The translations under genes were made by a program, and so were the position numbers. A stretch of 64,000 nucleotides of DNA, from the NCBI RefSeq assembly GCF_024166365.1, contig NC_064846.1, positions 24,511,866-24,575,865 of the forward strand, in the 5' to 3' direction. Under the pieces are notes generated by a model. That model searched no databases. It saw only the letters and a program-made list of their open reading frames with translations, and was not told where the DNA came from. The number at the start of each line of letters is the position of its first letter. The first letter of the stretch is position 1. The stretch is from Elephas maximus indicus (lineage: Eukaryota > Chordata > Mammalia > Proboscidea > Elephantidae). Shown here piece after piece: positions 11,653-22,620 of the stretch.

Positions 11653-12553
11653 CTATTTCTTTTCAATTATTTTTCTTGTGGCATTTTTTTTTACACCCTT
11701 GTTCCTCAAGGTGTATATAAGGGGGTTCAACATAGGGGTCACAAGATCATAAAATATTGAGAAGACTTTGTCCTTTTCCTGGGACTTTTTTTGATTGATG
11801 TTTCCAGTACGTGTAAATGGCTGCCCCATAAAATTTGGTGGCCACAGTGAGATGGGATCCACAGGCAGAGAAAGCTTTGAGCCTGGCCTCTGCAGAGCCG
11901 ATCCTTAGCATGGCAACCACAATGTGAGTGTGAGAGATGAGGATGAAGGTGAAGGGCACAGGCAGTGTGAATATGCTGATGAACAGACCCAGAATAAGTC
12001 TGACTGGGGTGTCTGAGTAGACAAGTTTCAACAGGGCATGGACCTCACAGGTAAAAGGGTTGATGATATTATGTCCACAAAAATGAGCGGGAAATGCAAT
12101 GACTGGTATTATTATCAAAAGGAAGGCACTGGCCCAGGTCACCATGGCCAACTGTGTGCAGACCTGGTTGTTCACAATGATGGTGTAGCACAGGGGGTTG
12201 GAGATTGCAACAAACCTGTCATAAGCCTGAGAACAAGGAGGAGACACTCGGTCATCCCCAGAAAGAGGGATGTGGTCATCTGGGCATAACAGATGGTATA
12301 GGAGATGGTGGGGTAATCTCTTAGGCCATTGGACAACAAAAAAGGTACTGAATTGTTGGAGTAGCAGATATCAAGGAAGGATAGTTTGCTTAGGAAAAAA
12401 ATACACAGGAGTGTGAAGTTTCCCATAAAATCTAACCACAACAATAATGAGACTGTTTCCCAACAATGTGATCAGGTAGGCCACTATCAGGGTGCGATAA
12501 AAGGCAACCTGGGATTTTGGATGATTGCATAAAGCCACGGGGGTGAATTCCAT
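11653..12553 (-). pseudogene. Olfactory receptor pseudogene, family 13-like, three frameshifts
   Basis: A degenerate single-exon OR on the same strand as the intact gene, about 15 kb away. The reading runs from about 12553 (EFTPVALCNHP, TLLGNSLII, LHTPVYFF), shifts frame near 12390 at an A7 run (LSFLDICYSN, TECLLL), shifts again near 12230 ([26 protein letters not shown]), and shifts a third time near 11785 at another A run, ending [17 protein letters not shown] before a stop. No conventional initiator sits at the normal distance upstream of EF, so the start appears lost too. The AISNPL after the DR motif matches the intact receptor and suggests a local paralogue. It may correspond to one of the family-13 pseudogenes near human OR13H1, but that is inference. 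Confidence 0.88.
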
Positions 12554-12879
12554 CACTTCACTGTCATTGCCAGTAACTAGAATATCTATTTTGTTTTATC
12601 TGCTGATAACAAGGAAGAAATTCAATTCATTTTAATTTGGGAAGCATTTATTGCGAATGTCCTATGTACTCAGGCCTATTATTAGAAGGAGATGTGTACA
12701 AACCAAGTGATGCCTTTTGAAAGTTTACATTCTATTTTGGAAGATAAAACATTCATACACAACACAAGATTAATTTACAAATTGGCATAAACTTTGAGAT
12801 TTAATTTCTTAGTCTATAAAATGAGGGCAGTCGGACTCTGCCTGAAGCATACCTTGATTACTCTGCTAAAGGAAAACGT

Positions 12880-13835
12880 GCTGCTCAAATATAACCAGAT
12901 CCGTGATTCATAAAATTGCTGATTGTTATTTCCCACTATGAATATTAGCCAGAAATTTGTCTTTAGCTGGTTCATATCAACGACATAAAATATGTGTTCA
13001 GTTCATTTGCACTTATTCCTTACCAAATCCTATCCAATCAATTACCAAATCCTATTGGCTATACCTACTAAATATATTTCAAATCTGCCTACTTCTCTCC
13101 ATATCCACAGCCAATATTTATCTAATCAGAGTCACCATCATCTCTTATCTGGACTAATACATGAGCTGCTTAATAGGTCTCCCTACCTCCATTCTTGCCT
13201 CCCTATAGCTTATTCTCCAAACAACCGCTGGGCTAATCTTTTATAAAAACACACATAAATATAGGCATAGCCTTCCCATGCTTAAAACCATTTGAGGGAT
13301 TCCAATTGCACTTGGGATGAAATCTAACTTATTTACCATGACCTACCAGATTCTGAATGATCTGACCCTAACTTTTTCTTGTACTCTCTCCTTTTGTGCT
13401 CACCGCCTTCTAGCCATACCATCCTTAAGAAGCACTTCAAGTTTGTTCTCACCTTAGGGCTTTTGTACTTTGTGTTCTCTTTGAAGAAATATTCTCCTTA
13501 CTCTTCTTTGCTTGGTGAACACTCTTAGTCATCCTTAATGTCTCAGCTTAAAAGGAATTTCTTTCGAGAAGCCTTCCCTGACCCCCAGTCTAAGTCAGGT
13601 CTTCGTTACAACCATTCATAGCACCCTGAATTTTTCCTGTGTAGCTTTTATCACAGTTTGTATTTATATACTTATGTGATTATTTAATGACTGCTTCTCT
13701 ACTAAATTATAAGTTTTGGGAGAGAAGAGGCCCTGATTGTCCCACGCACTTGCCTTATCTTTGCCACGTAGCAAGGAGCATGACACAAAATATGGGTTGA
13801 TTATATGTTTGTTGAATGAATTGAGACTGGTTATG
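12880..13835 (-). repeat. L2 LINE fragment
   Basis: A long reversed L2 3' segment ('accatgacctaccagattct', 'aagccttccctgacccccag', ending 'atgtttgttgaatgaattga'). No intact frame. 12554-12879 before it is unassigned. Confidence 0.75.
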
Positions 13836-15139
13836 TGGCTATTCTGTCTTACCCAATGACAAGAAATTAATTTGACTGAAACTGCACTGAATTGGCTGAA
13901 GGAAATAAATGTTGGAGAGCCTATGATGAGAACCAGCATCTCATGATATTCAGTCTTATTAATTCCCTGCAACTTGGGGATGAACTCTGATGTCTTGCCT
14001 TTTTTTCTCCCTAGACCTACAGTATGCCCTTTGTGTGGAGGGAAGGTGCTATAGTGAAGAGAGAAAATGAGGATTATTCTAGAACCTAAAAAAAAAAAAA
14101 TGTTTTCACATTCTTGGTCCATTCAAATTTTATTTACTTTGCTCCAGTTGTATCAATTACAAATGCAATCATAGACTAGCACATAATCTAGGTCAAGGTC
14201 TTTTCCCAGATGGTCCATAAGATCCCCATCCATTTCCAGTCACAAGCCAGGATTTTTGAGAGTTTGTGATATATAGTTGCAGACTCATGAGAAAGATGTC
14301 ATGCTTTGGCAAGAGCAGGCTATGGATGGGGAGTTTTGTCTTAGAAGCCAGGCAGCAGGAAGGACTATCCACACTAATGGTGTAGGCAATATTTCTGGAT
14401 TATCTACCTAGGACAGACTCCATGTCTCCAAAGGCAAAGGACCTTTATGAGCAGGTAATTCAGGAAGTAGGGCAAGAGATAATAACAAAATCCTCAAAAA
14501 ATCCTGACACAGGATAAGTGGGCCCTGAATAGAAATCATAGTCATGGGCAGACAAACTGGAGAAAGTACTTAGGTGCTGATAAATTTCTAACTAAGACTG
14601 TTCCCACGTATTGCGGAGGGTGATCCTTCAAGGAGACTCTTGATTACCTCTAATGAAAATTAGAAGGCTCCTTTTCATTCTGTAACTACTCCCTGGTTTA
14701 AAATCAGAAACAGGATCAATTTGAAGGGTAAAGGGGTCTTTGGAGTGGAGTCATGAGACTGAGGCAGAAGTCGGATGATCTGGCCTTGGTGCATTGGTGA
14801 CACCCCAGCCCTAGTTTCCTAGTAGTCTTTAAAGGGTGAAATTCTCAGGGCCCATAATTTTTCAAGGGGTACTAAAGTTTCAACAGATTTAATCATACAG
14901 CCTTAGTTTGACTTGTAGTCCACACCATCTTATAGCCTTAAAGATCCCCAAACAAATGCCAGTATAAGTAGTTGGAAAACAAAGAACACACTTTTGTGTT
15001 TACATGGTTGGAAAGAGTCTCACCAAACTAAACATGTATTTTTTACTGAATACAGTGATGAGTCTCTTAACATTCATGATACATTTTGTGAAATAGGACT
15101 TTACGTGATTTGGACTTTGTGTGAATATCATATTATACA
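13836..15139. other. Unassigned, apparently single-copy sequence
   Basis: No gene or clear repeat recognised. An open frame on the minus strand at 13664-14122 (152 codons) overlaps L2 and an A13 tract, has no recognisable domain, and is judged to be chance. Confidence 0.4.
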
Positions 15140-15505
15140 CAGGCAGTCACCAGATTATGAACGAGTTCTGTTCCTAAGTCTGTCTTTAAATTGAATTTGT
15201 TTGCAAAACAGCTAGGAACAGTTCGTATCTAAGTCAGTTAGTCAAATGTTCGTCTTAGTATATAGTATATAATGTACCTTTCTATGCATAAAAAACATTA
15301 AAGAAACACTTCCAGATACACTAAAACATCTTTAACATAATACAGTAATAATAATAACAATATTTTATGCACTTTACAAAGTAGCTCTCATTTGTTATTA
15401 TGAGCAATTGTATGTACCTCCAATTTTTAATATAACAGGATTTACGGGGGTTGGTTCATAACTATGAGTTGTACGTAAGTCGAACATTGGTAACCCAGGG
15501 ACAAC
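15140..15505. mobile_element. Small DNA transposon (MITE-like) with inverted ends
   Basis: The left end 'cagtcaccagattatgaacg' and the right end 'acattggtaacccaggga' are imperfect inverted repeats. The interior is AT-rich and has no coding capacity. The pattern resembles the MER44/Tigger-type non-autonomous elements of mammals; the exact family is uncertain. Confidence 0.6.
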
Positions 15506-15828
15506 AGAAAGTACAATACAGTACATACATAAGCCTGTAACATAGGCGTTTATTATGACTATCAAAGCATATGTTTTATTGTTTATATATGTACTATAAC
15601 ATTATATGCCTGGCAGCACAATTGTTTTGTACACGAGATATGAGGTACATGTGTTGTGTTTGGGAAGCTGTTGCATTCACTAAGTCTGGTTCCATCAACT
15701 ACATCCTGTTCTCTGATCAGAATTCCTGAACTCTATTATAACCTTATGGGACCATGGGACCACAGGTGTATATGCAGTCTAATGTTGCCCAAACACACGT
15801 TATGTGGTGCATGACTGTAATTCAGTGT
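15506..15828 (-). mobile_element. Tigger/MER2-type DNA transposon remnant
   Basis: The right end 'cgttatgtggtgcatgactg' with adjacent TA, and the 'ttatgggaccatgggaccac' and 'gtgtatatgcagtctaatg' stretches, match the pogo/Tigger (MER2-like) terminal sequence. The left part is decayed. Confidence 0.7.
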
Positions 15829-16162
15829 TCAGCACTGTGCAGGCCAGCATCTTTCTAAACTGACTAGACATATATGGAAATCCTCACACATACATTCACA
15901 GCTTTTAGATCTTTCTAGCAATATTTTGGGAAAATTTCAAGGCTTTTATTCAGGCAGGTTCCCCAAAGAGGGCCTTCCTCATCCCATCTCCCACGCAGGG
16001 CATACTTCCCCGTAGGACTCATTTCACCTTTAATACTAAAATTAGGGGATGTTTAGAGTATTTTCCTTGTTCCCTAAGCTATTCTGAAATATCCTAGGTG
16101 CTCCAAATGTACTTTATGAAATGAATTGTGCTTCCAGAGGGCAAGTTCTGTTATCCATATTA
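15829..16162. other. Unassigned sequence
   Basis: Contains an L2/MIR-like 'gtgtagagcagaggttaag' edge; otherwise not recognised. Confidence 0.35.
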
Positions 16163-16250
16163 GGGAGTGTAGAGCAGAGGTTAAGGGCATAGATTCTGGA
16201 ACCAAGTTTGAATCCTAGATTCACTAGGTGACCCTGGTAATTTACTTGAC
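16163..16250 (+). repeat. MIR SINE, left part (split by L1)
   Basis: MIR 5' part ('ggttaagggcatagattctg', 'gaatcctagattcactaggt'). It resumes after the L1 insertion at 16855-16960 ('tttcctcacctgtaaatttg', 'gtacctatctcaacggttct'). Confidence 0.8.
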
Positions 16251-16844
16251 TTTTTTTTTAAAATTCTGCTTTAGGTGAAAGTTTACAGCTCAAGTTAGTT
16301 TCTCATATAAATATACACACATTGTTATATGACCCTAGTTGCTATCCCTATAATGTGACCACACATTTCTCCTTTCCACCCCGGATTCCCGTGTCTGTTC
16401 AACCAGCTCCTATTTCCTTCTGCCTTCTCATCTCACCTCTAGACAGGAGTCTCCCATTTAGTCTCGTGTATTTTTTATCTACTTAAACTAAGAAGCACAG
16501 TCTTCACGAGTATCATTTTATGTTTTATAGTCCAGTCTTTTCTTTGTATGAAGAGTTGGCTTCTGGAATAGTTTTAGTTCTGGGTTAACAGAAGGTGCAG
16601 AGGCCATGTCTTCTGGGTTTCATCCAGAGTCAGTCAGACCATTAAGTCTGGTCTTTTTACGGAATTTGAGTTCTGCACCCCTTTTTCTCCTTCTCCGCAG
16701 GGACTCCTTGTTGTGTTTCTTGTCAGGGTGTTCATTGGTGGTAGCTGGGCACCATCTAGTTCTTCTGGTCTCAGGCTGATGGAGTCTCTGGTTTACGTGG
16801 CCCCTTTTGTCTCTTGGGCTAATATTTTTCTTGTGTCTTTGGAG
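16251..16844 (-). mobile_element. L1 3'UTR copy inserted in a MIR
   Basis: A 5'-truncated, reversed L1 3' end starting with a T run and 'ctgctttaggtgaaagttta'. It is flanked by TTTACTTGAC (16241-16250) and TTTACTTAAC (16845-16854), a 9/10 duplication within MIR sequence. Confidence 0.88.
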
Positions 16845-16854
16845 TTTACTTAAC

Positions 16855-16960
16855 TTGTTTCCACCTTAGTTTCCTCACCTGTAAATTTGGGATAATAATA
16901 GTACCTATCTCAACGGTTCTTGTGATATGTAAGTATTAGCTATTATTATTTTTAAATAAG
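16855..16960 (+). repeat. MIR SINE, right part
   Basis: Continuation of the MIR interrupted at 16250. Confidence 0.75.
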
Positions 16961-17077
16961 GCCTCGTTCAGAAAGTAGCACCCATGGCAAATTGGCCCTG
17001 TTGGTTGTCTTTCTTTTCTTGAGAGTAGAAAAGAAGAATTCCATAAATAAGAATAAATAAGGTCCTATGGTCAGATT

Positions 17078-17240
17078 TTGGAGCCTTGGTGGTGCAGTGG
17101 TTAGGAGCTCGGTTGGTAACCAAAAGGCCCACAGTTTGAATCTACCAGGCGCTCCTTGGAAACCATGTGGGGCAGTTCTACTCTGTCCTATAGGGTCGCT
17201 ATGAGTCAGAATCGACTTGACGGCACTGGGTTTGGTATTT
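17078..17240 (+). mobile_element. AfroSINE, short form
   Basis: Head 'ggagccttggtggtgcag', tRNA-like B-box region, tail 'tatgagtcagaatcgact'. Flanked by the perfect 12-bp duplication TATGGTCAGATT (17066-17077 and 17241-17252). Confidence 0.94.
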
Positions 17241-17252
17241 TATGGTCAGATT

Positions 17253-18544
17253 ATAGTGTAAGCCCTTTGAAAGCAAAATTTGTATTTTATTTATTTCTAT
17301 AACTCCAGTACTTGGCTCAGTTCCTGACTCATGGTAAGAACTCACTGAATATTTTTTAATTGAATAGAGTTTACTCACCTGAATAACAAAAACATAGCTA
17401 AGCTCCTAGAAGTCACATTGATATAGCCCCTTAGCTACTGCAGCAGCATCAGCTCACTGAAGTGTTGGAGTTTTCCCGGGACAGTGAGTGGCAGTTGCAT
17501 CTGGGAAAGCCATGTCAAGAATGACCATTACAAATATACATGTTGGTTTGTTCCAAGACACAAAAATGTCTTCTTTCCTTCTTGTCAGGATGTATGGCTC
17601 TTGTTCTTACAATGGGTTGTGTCTTGAATCTACTCAGCACTTTAGAAACCAGGACTCTAAGTGTTCCAGAATATGAGCAACAGAAGATAGAGAATCTTAA
17701 ACACTCTCTGCAACCCTCTGAGTTTATTCATTCTGGTTCCAAAGAAGCGATTTCACTGAGGAGGCTTCAGAGACCAGGTCCCTAAAAGGCAATTAGATCC
17801 CACTACTGAGTTGAACCTGTATATTCCTTTGGGAGTGTTATTTCTGTCATTAAGATAAAAGAAGGTTTTGCCCATTAATTTTAAGATTTCATTAGTAACA
17901 ATATGACAAGACTTTTGATTAATGCTGTCAACTCCAATTCTGTTTTTAAGTTACCAGGGAGTAGAGACATGCCTAGTGTTTGGAATATTGGGTGATTTCT
18001 CAGAGTCCCATGTTTCTTGGGAGGGTTCCCAACATCACTATGGAGACTGATACCTGGACAGTGAATCGAGGAGTTAATGAATGAATGGAGCAAGAGGAGT
18101 GACCACAGTCTACTGGGACTCTATGAAAGCTTTTAAGTAAGTGTTCAGATAAATGAAATTCTGTAAACACAGTGTTTACTGGAGGTATCCTCTTCCTCTT
18201 CTCTTTTCTCCACCTTCTCCCAGTCCATCTTAGCTGACTTTGATTTGAACAGCCTCTGAAAATCACACTTTTCCCTAAAGCTTTCCTAGATTAGTTTTGA
18301 GGTGCCACACAGACTTCTCTGTCTATGTATAGTCCTGTACCCCCTTATTCACTGCCCATTGAATTACTTCATCTGTGCATATACCTAAATACAATAGCTT
18401 ATTTTATTGATTTCTTGCCCAGTTGCCCTCTGAATATATGATGCACTTGTTTATTATTCTTATGTGTGTCCTTGTTAAAATTTCCAACTTAGATGTAGAG
18501 GTGTTAGGGGGCAGGAGCCAGGAATCTTTGCAAATAGTCTAGCC
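17253..18544. other. L2 fragments and unassigned sequence
   Basis: 17253-17385 and about 18285-18500 are reversed L2 pieces ('ctcactgaatattttttaat', 'gttgccctctgaatatatga'). 17386-18284 is unassigned; the short open frames there show no domain. Confidence 0.45.
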
Positions 18545-18730
18545 AAGTGCTACTCAAAATATTTGCAATGAGATAAGGACAGAATTGAGAGTAAACATTT
18601 AGTAACTTTTAAAGTGATTTGACATTGCCATGACATTTTTTATTGTATTTTATGAAATAACAGTCTGCAACAGCTTGAAAATTAAAAAAAAAAAAAATCC
18701 CTTCACCACAGAGTCTGAGAAGCGTTGCTT
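18545..18730. repeat. MER5-like DNA transposon remnant
   Basis: Ends resembling 'gtgctactcaaaatat' and 'ctgagaagcgttgc' are typical of MER5-type (hAT/Charlie) elements. The interior is decayed. Confidence 0.45.
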
Positions 18731-18734
18731 TAGG

Positions 18735-19530
18735 ACTTATTCACTTAAACAATTCTTATTGCGCATGTATTCTGTGCCAGGCACTATTCTAGGGAGGCAG
18801 AGTTGAATAAAACAGTGTCCCTGTTCTCAGTGAGCTATGATCTAATTGGGGATAAGCATTCTAAAACAATCAGTTGTAATATAGCAAGAAATATTTTTAA
18901 TTGAGTGTTGAACAAAAAGCTATTAAGCAGAGGAAATGCAATTAAGTCCAGGGTGAAAAAGGGTGGGATGAGCTCTGGGAAAGGGTTCACTATGACATTT
19001 GATCTGGATCTTGGAGATTGCCTGAGATTTTGCCAAGCCTAGAATGGGAGAAGGGCACTGCAGGCAGAGAAAACAGTGTATATAGTGGCATAGGTGCATA
19101 AAAGATTCAGAGAAAGACATTACTGTTTTCCTAGACTATGGTGTCTATGAAGATGAGATGAGCAATGAGGAGGAAGAAGTTAGTGGGGCCCTCATTTAAT
19201 GTTGCATATCCAATAGGCAGTAGGAAACCACTGGAAGTTTCTAATTTGGGGGTGGGATTGTAAAGAAGGGAGTAACATGATGAGATTTCCCTTTAGAAAA
19301 ATCAGCCTGAATGGCTAGATTGAAGGGAGACAACTGGAAGCAATGAAAATAGGAGCTTGTCCCAGTCATCCTAGTAAGCATTGATGAGGCCGTGAACTAG
19401 GAGAGATGCATTGAGGACAGGGAAGAGGGGATGGATTTGGGAGGCATCTCAAAGCAAGAATCAATAAAATTCAGTGAATTAGTTGTTGTCAAGGGTAAGT
19501 GAGAAGGAGATGTAGAGGCTAACTCGGAGG
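18735..19530. repeat. Ancient mammalian interspersed repeat, family not assigned
   Basis: Begins with 'tctgtgccaggcactattct' and continues with 'gcactgcaggcagagaaaac' and 'agggagtaacatgatgagat', phrases of a repeat found widely in mammals. I cannot name the family with confidence. No coding frame. Confidence 0.5.
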
Positions 19531-19549
19531 ATAAAGATAATAACCACAT

Positions 19550-19765
19550 TACAAAAAGCATTTGTAATGTGCTTTTAACTTCTTAACATTTAACATCTAT
19601 GATCTCATTTGATCTTTCAACCACTCTGTTAGGTTAGGGAATATATCTTTGCCTCTTTGACAGATGCAGTCCAGAGAGGTTAAGTGAGTCTCCCAGAGTT
19701 TCATAGCTCATTACTGGCAGAACCCAGACTAGAATCTAGACTTCCTGACTCCTAATCTTGTGCTT
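19550..19765 (-). repeat. MIR SINE
   Basis: Reversed MIR: 'tgcagtccagagaggttaag', 'ttactggcagaacccagact'. Confidence 0.75.
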
Positions 19766-19933
19766 TTCCTATCCCATCATGACGTTGCTCTGAAAAAGTG
19801 CTTGACCTGCTGGTCACATTTAATGAGAAACAGCTACTATGCACATTACTAGTGAGGAAAAAGAGGAGAGGGAGAAGACACCCAATGAGATGAGTTCCAA
19901 ATACTTTTGAGTCAGTACAGAATTCAATAATAA

Positions 19934-20072
19934 GTAGTGGTTAAGAGCTCGGCTGCTAATCAAATGGTCAGCAGTTTGAATCCACCAGCCACTCCTTGGA
20001 AACACTATAGGGCAGTTCTACTCTGTCTTACAGGGTCGCTAGGAGTCGGAATTGACTCGATGGTAACGGGTT
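19934..20072 (+). mobile_element. AfroSINE, slightly 5'-truncated
   Basis: Lacks the first bases ('ggagccctgg') but has the tRNA-like region, 'gcagttctactctgtcttac' and the tail 'aggagtcggaattgactcga'. Confidence 0.88.
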
Positions 20073-20104
20073 AAGTATAATAAGAATAATAGAAGTAGTT
20101 CATT

Positions 20105-20300
20105 GAGGAATTACTATATGCCAGCCACAGCTCCAAGCACTGTATATACGTTTTCTGATTTAACCTATCAGCAACACTATGAGGGCAGTCCTATGATTAT
20201 CTTCCTATTAAAGATGAGAAAAATGAGACAGAAAGTTGCCCAATGTCATACAGCTAGTAAACGCCAGGGCCAGATTTTGAACCTAGGCAGTCTGAAAGCC
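20105..20300 (-). repeat. MIR SINE
   Basis: Reversed MIR: 'agccacagctccaagcactg', 'aagatgagaaaaatgagaca', 'catacagctagtaaacgcca'. 20301-20622 beyond it is unassigned. Confidence 0.78.
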
Positions 20301-20632
20301 TGGTGCTTTTCCCTTTCTCTTCTCAGCAATAATCTTGCTTTCTTCTTACTACTCTTTGCCAAAGGCTCCGTGAGCCCTTCAGGCTTTCATCAGAAAGAGC
20401 ATTAATCCAGGCATCAGGATAATTACACTCTAACTCCAGTTCTGTTACTAACTGTTGATCTTGATAACATCACGGCCACTCTAAATCTTTTGATTACCTG
20501 TAAAATGGTGGTAAATAATATTAATAATATACCTGTTCTGCTTATCACATTAAATTATTTTGCAGGTGATATGATACATTTCACGTATAAGATGTATGAG
20601 ATGAACTATGAAGTGCATTATAAACCTAAGAA

Positions 20633-21262
20633 TTGTTGTTGTTAGGTGCTGTCGAGTCGGTTCCGACTCATAGCGACCTTGTGCACAACAGAACAAAACA
20701 CTGCCTGCTCCTGAGCCATCCTTACAATCGTTGTTATGCTTGAGATCATTACTGCAGCCACCGTGTCAATCCACCTCATTGAGGGTCTTCCTCTTTTCCA
20801 CTGACCCTGTACTCTGGTAAGCATGATGTCCTTCTCCAGGGACTGATCCCTCCTGACAACATGTCCAAAGTATGTAAGACACAGTCTCGCCATCCTTGCC
20901 TCTAAGGAGCATTCTAGTTGTACTTCTTCCAAGACAGATTTGTTCATTCTTTTGGCACTCCATGGTATATTCAATATTCTTTGCCAACACCACAATTCAA
21001 AGGCATCAGCTCTTCTTCGGTCTTCCTTATTCATTGTCCAGCTTTCACATGCATATGATGCGATTGAAAATACCATGGCTTGGGTCAGGTGCACCGTAGT
21101 CTTCAGGGTGACATATTTGCTCTTCAACACTTTCAAGGGGTCCTTTGCAGCAGATTTGCCCAATGCAACGCATTTTTGATTTCTTGACTGCTGCTTCCAT
21201 GGGTGTTGATTGTGGATCCAAATAAAAATCAAAATCCTTGATTTCATTTTACTTGGATCCAC
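20633..21262 (-). mobile_element. 5'-truncated RTE LINE with open C-terminal frame
   Basis: A 630-bp 3' piece of the same RTE family, flanked by the 10-bp duplication AACCTAAGAA (20623-20632 and 21263-21272). It has the (GTT)n tail on the left. An uninterrupted 206-codon frame covers the region after the reverse transcriptase catalytic core (SYACESWTMNKEDRRR, RILNIPWSAKRMNKS, LTYFGHVVRRDQSLEKDIM, RWIDTVA). It lacks the endonuclease and the catalytic box, so it is non-functional. The open frame suggests a relatively young insertion. Confidence 0.92.
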
Positions 21263-21374
21263 AACCTAAGAAGTAGGCAGATACAAATTCACACAGTAAC
21301 ATTGCCTGTGTGCATGTCTTTCTCCCCATTAGACATTGTAGCCCTGGCAATGAGCACAATGCAAGCTATACAGT

Positions 21375-21587
21375 ATGAAACCAAGCTAGATGTCACTGAA
21401 TCGACTCCAATTCATGATGACCCCATGTGTGCAGAATAGAACTGTGCTCTATGGAGTTTTCGGGGTTGTGACTTTTGGAAGCAGATCATGAGGGCTTTCT
21501 TACGAGGTTCCTCTGGAAAGGGTTTGAACTGCCAACTTTTTAGTTAATAGTGGAGAGCTTAACCGTTTGTGCCACCCAGAGACTCTT
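21375..21587 (-). mobile_element. Old AfroSINE-like SINE
   Basis: A diverged reversed SINE ('gaatcgactccaattcatga' to 'gtgccacccagagactc'). Flanked by GCTATACAGT (21365-21374) and GCTATATAGT (21588-21597), 9 of 10 identical. Confidence 0.82.
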
Positions 21588-21747
21588 GCTATATAGTGGG
21601 TGATCAGTAGGTATGCACTGAATGAATGATATATGTAGAGATGCTTGAATGCACGAGTGAAGGAGCAGCCTTGGTATGCACTATTTAGGGAGCAAGTAGG
21701 CACTTTAATTCCTGGCATCTTTGGCTTTCGTGACCCAGACGCCAAAA

Positions 21748-22620
21748 TGACAGCTAACATTTATTGAGCTCTACCACTTTTTTTTTAACTATAGGTCAGA
21801 GCCCTGGTGGCACAGTGGTTAAGAGCTCAGCTGCTAACCACAAGGTCAGCAGTTTGAATCCACCAGCCGTTCCTTGGAAACCCTATGGGGCAATTATACT
21901 CTGGCCTATAGGGTTGCTATGATATAGTTGGAACTGGCTCGACAGCACCCAACAACAATAACTATAGGCCAGTACTGTTCTAAGTGCTTTACATGAATTG
22001 ACTCATGTAATTCTCATAACCAAACTATGAGCTAATATTCAACACCATCCCCACCCTTTTCAGCTCTCACTTTTATGTGAAGTTTGTAAACTACATTCCC
22101 CACACTTCCCTCGCCAGTCGGATTCAGGCATGAATTCTATTCACGGGAAGTACTTGCAAGAATCTTAGGAGGCAGAAGAGAAGTAGAAGCCATTACTGTT
22201 CCTCGTGACATTGTGTTCAGGAGTATGGGCTTTGTTAGACAAAGCTGTAAATGGCTTTGGAGCATTCTCCTGTGAAACACCTACTTCAGCGCGCATTGGT
22301 GGCAGTTTCTTGATACCCTTAAACTTCCCAAGATTCCTGGAATTCTTGCAACTTCCAGAGATCATTGGCAAAGTTCCCTTACCTACCCTCTCACATCTCT
22401 TTCAAAGGCTTTGTAAGCACCTGATTTCCTTTATTAAAGGCCTTCCTGCCTGACATAGCTAGAGTCGTTTCTGTCCAAACTGAGTGCTACGGGTAGGTAC
22501 TATTTTCAGCCCCACTTTACAGGTGAATGACTTGAATGAAAAAGCGGCAGAGTGAGGGGCTGAATCCAAGAAGTTTGGCTCCAGAGCCTGTGCTCTAAAT
22601 AGCTATGCTGCAGTGCCTCT
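21748..22620 (-). repeat. MIR SINE, split by later sequence
   Basis: Reversed MIR pieces at 21748-21786, 21973-22035 and 22495-22615 ('actgttctaagtgctttaca', 'cccactttacaggtgaatga'). An AfroSINE separates the first two. About 460 bp of unassigned sequence separates the last two; that gap may be an unrecognised insertion. Confidence 0.6.
21800..21959 (+). mobile_element. AfroSINE with an RTE-like (AAC)n tail
   Basis: Complete short-form SINE whose tail reads 'cgacagcacccaacaacaa', like the RTE LINEs here, rather than the usual 'ggcaacgggtttgg'. Flanked by AACTATAGGTCAG (21787-21799) and AACTATAGGCCAG (21960-21972). Confidence 0.92.

Noticed and set aside
13664-14122. 152-codon open frame on the minus strand
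   Set aside because: Begins upstream of an A13 tract encoding FFF and runs into L2 sequence; no domain.
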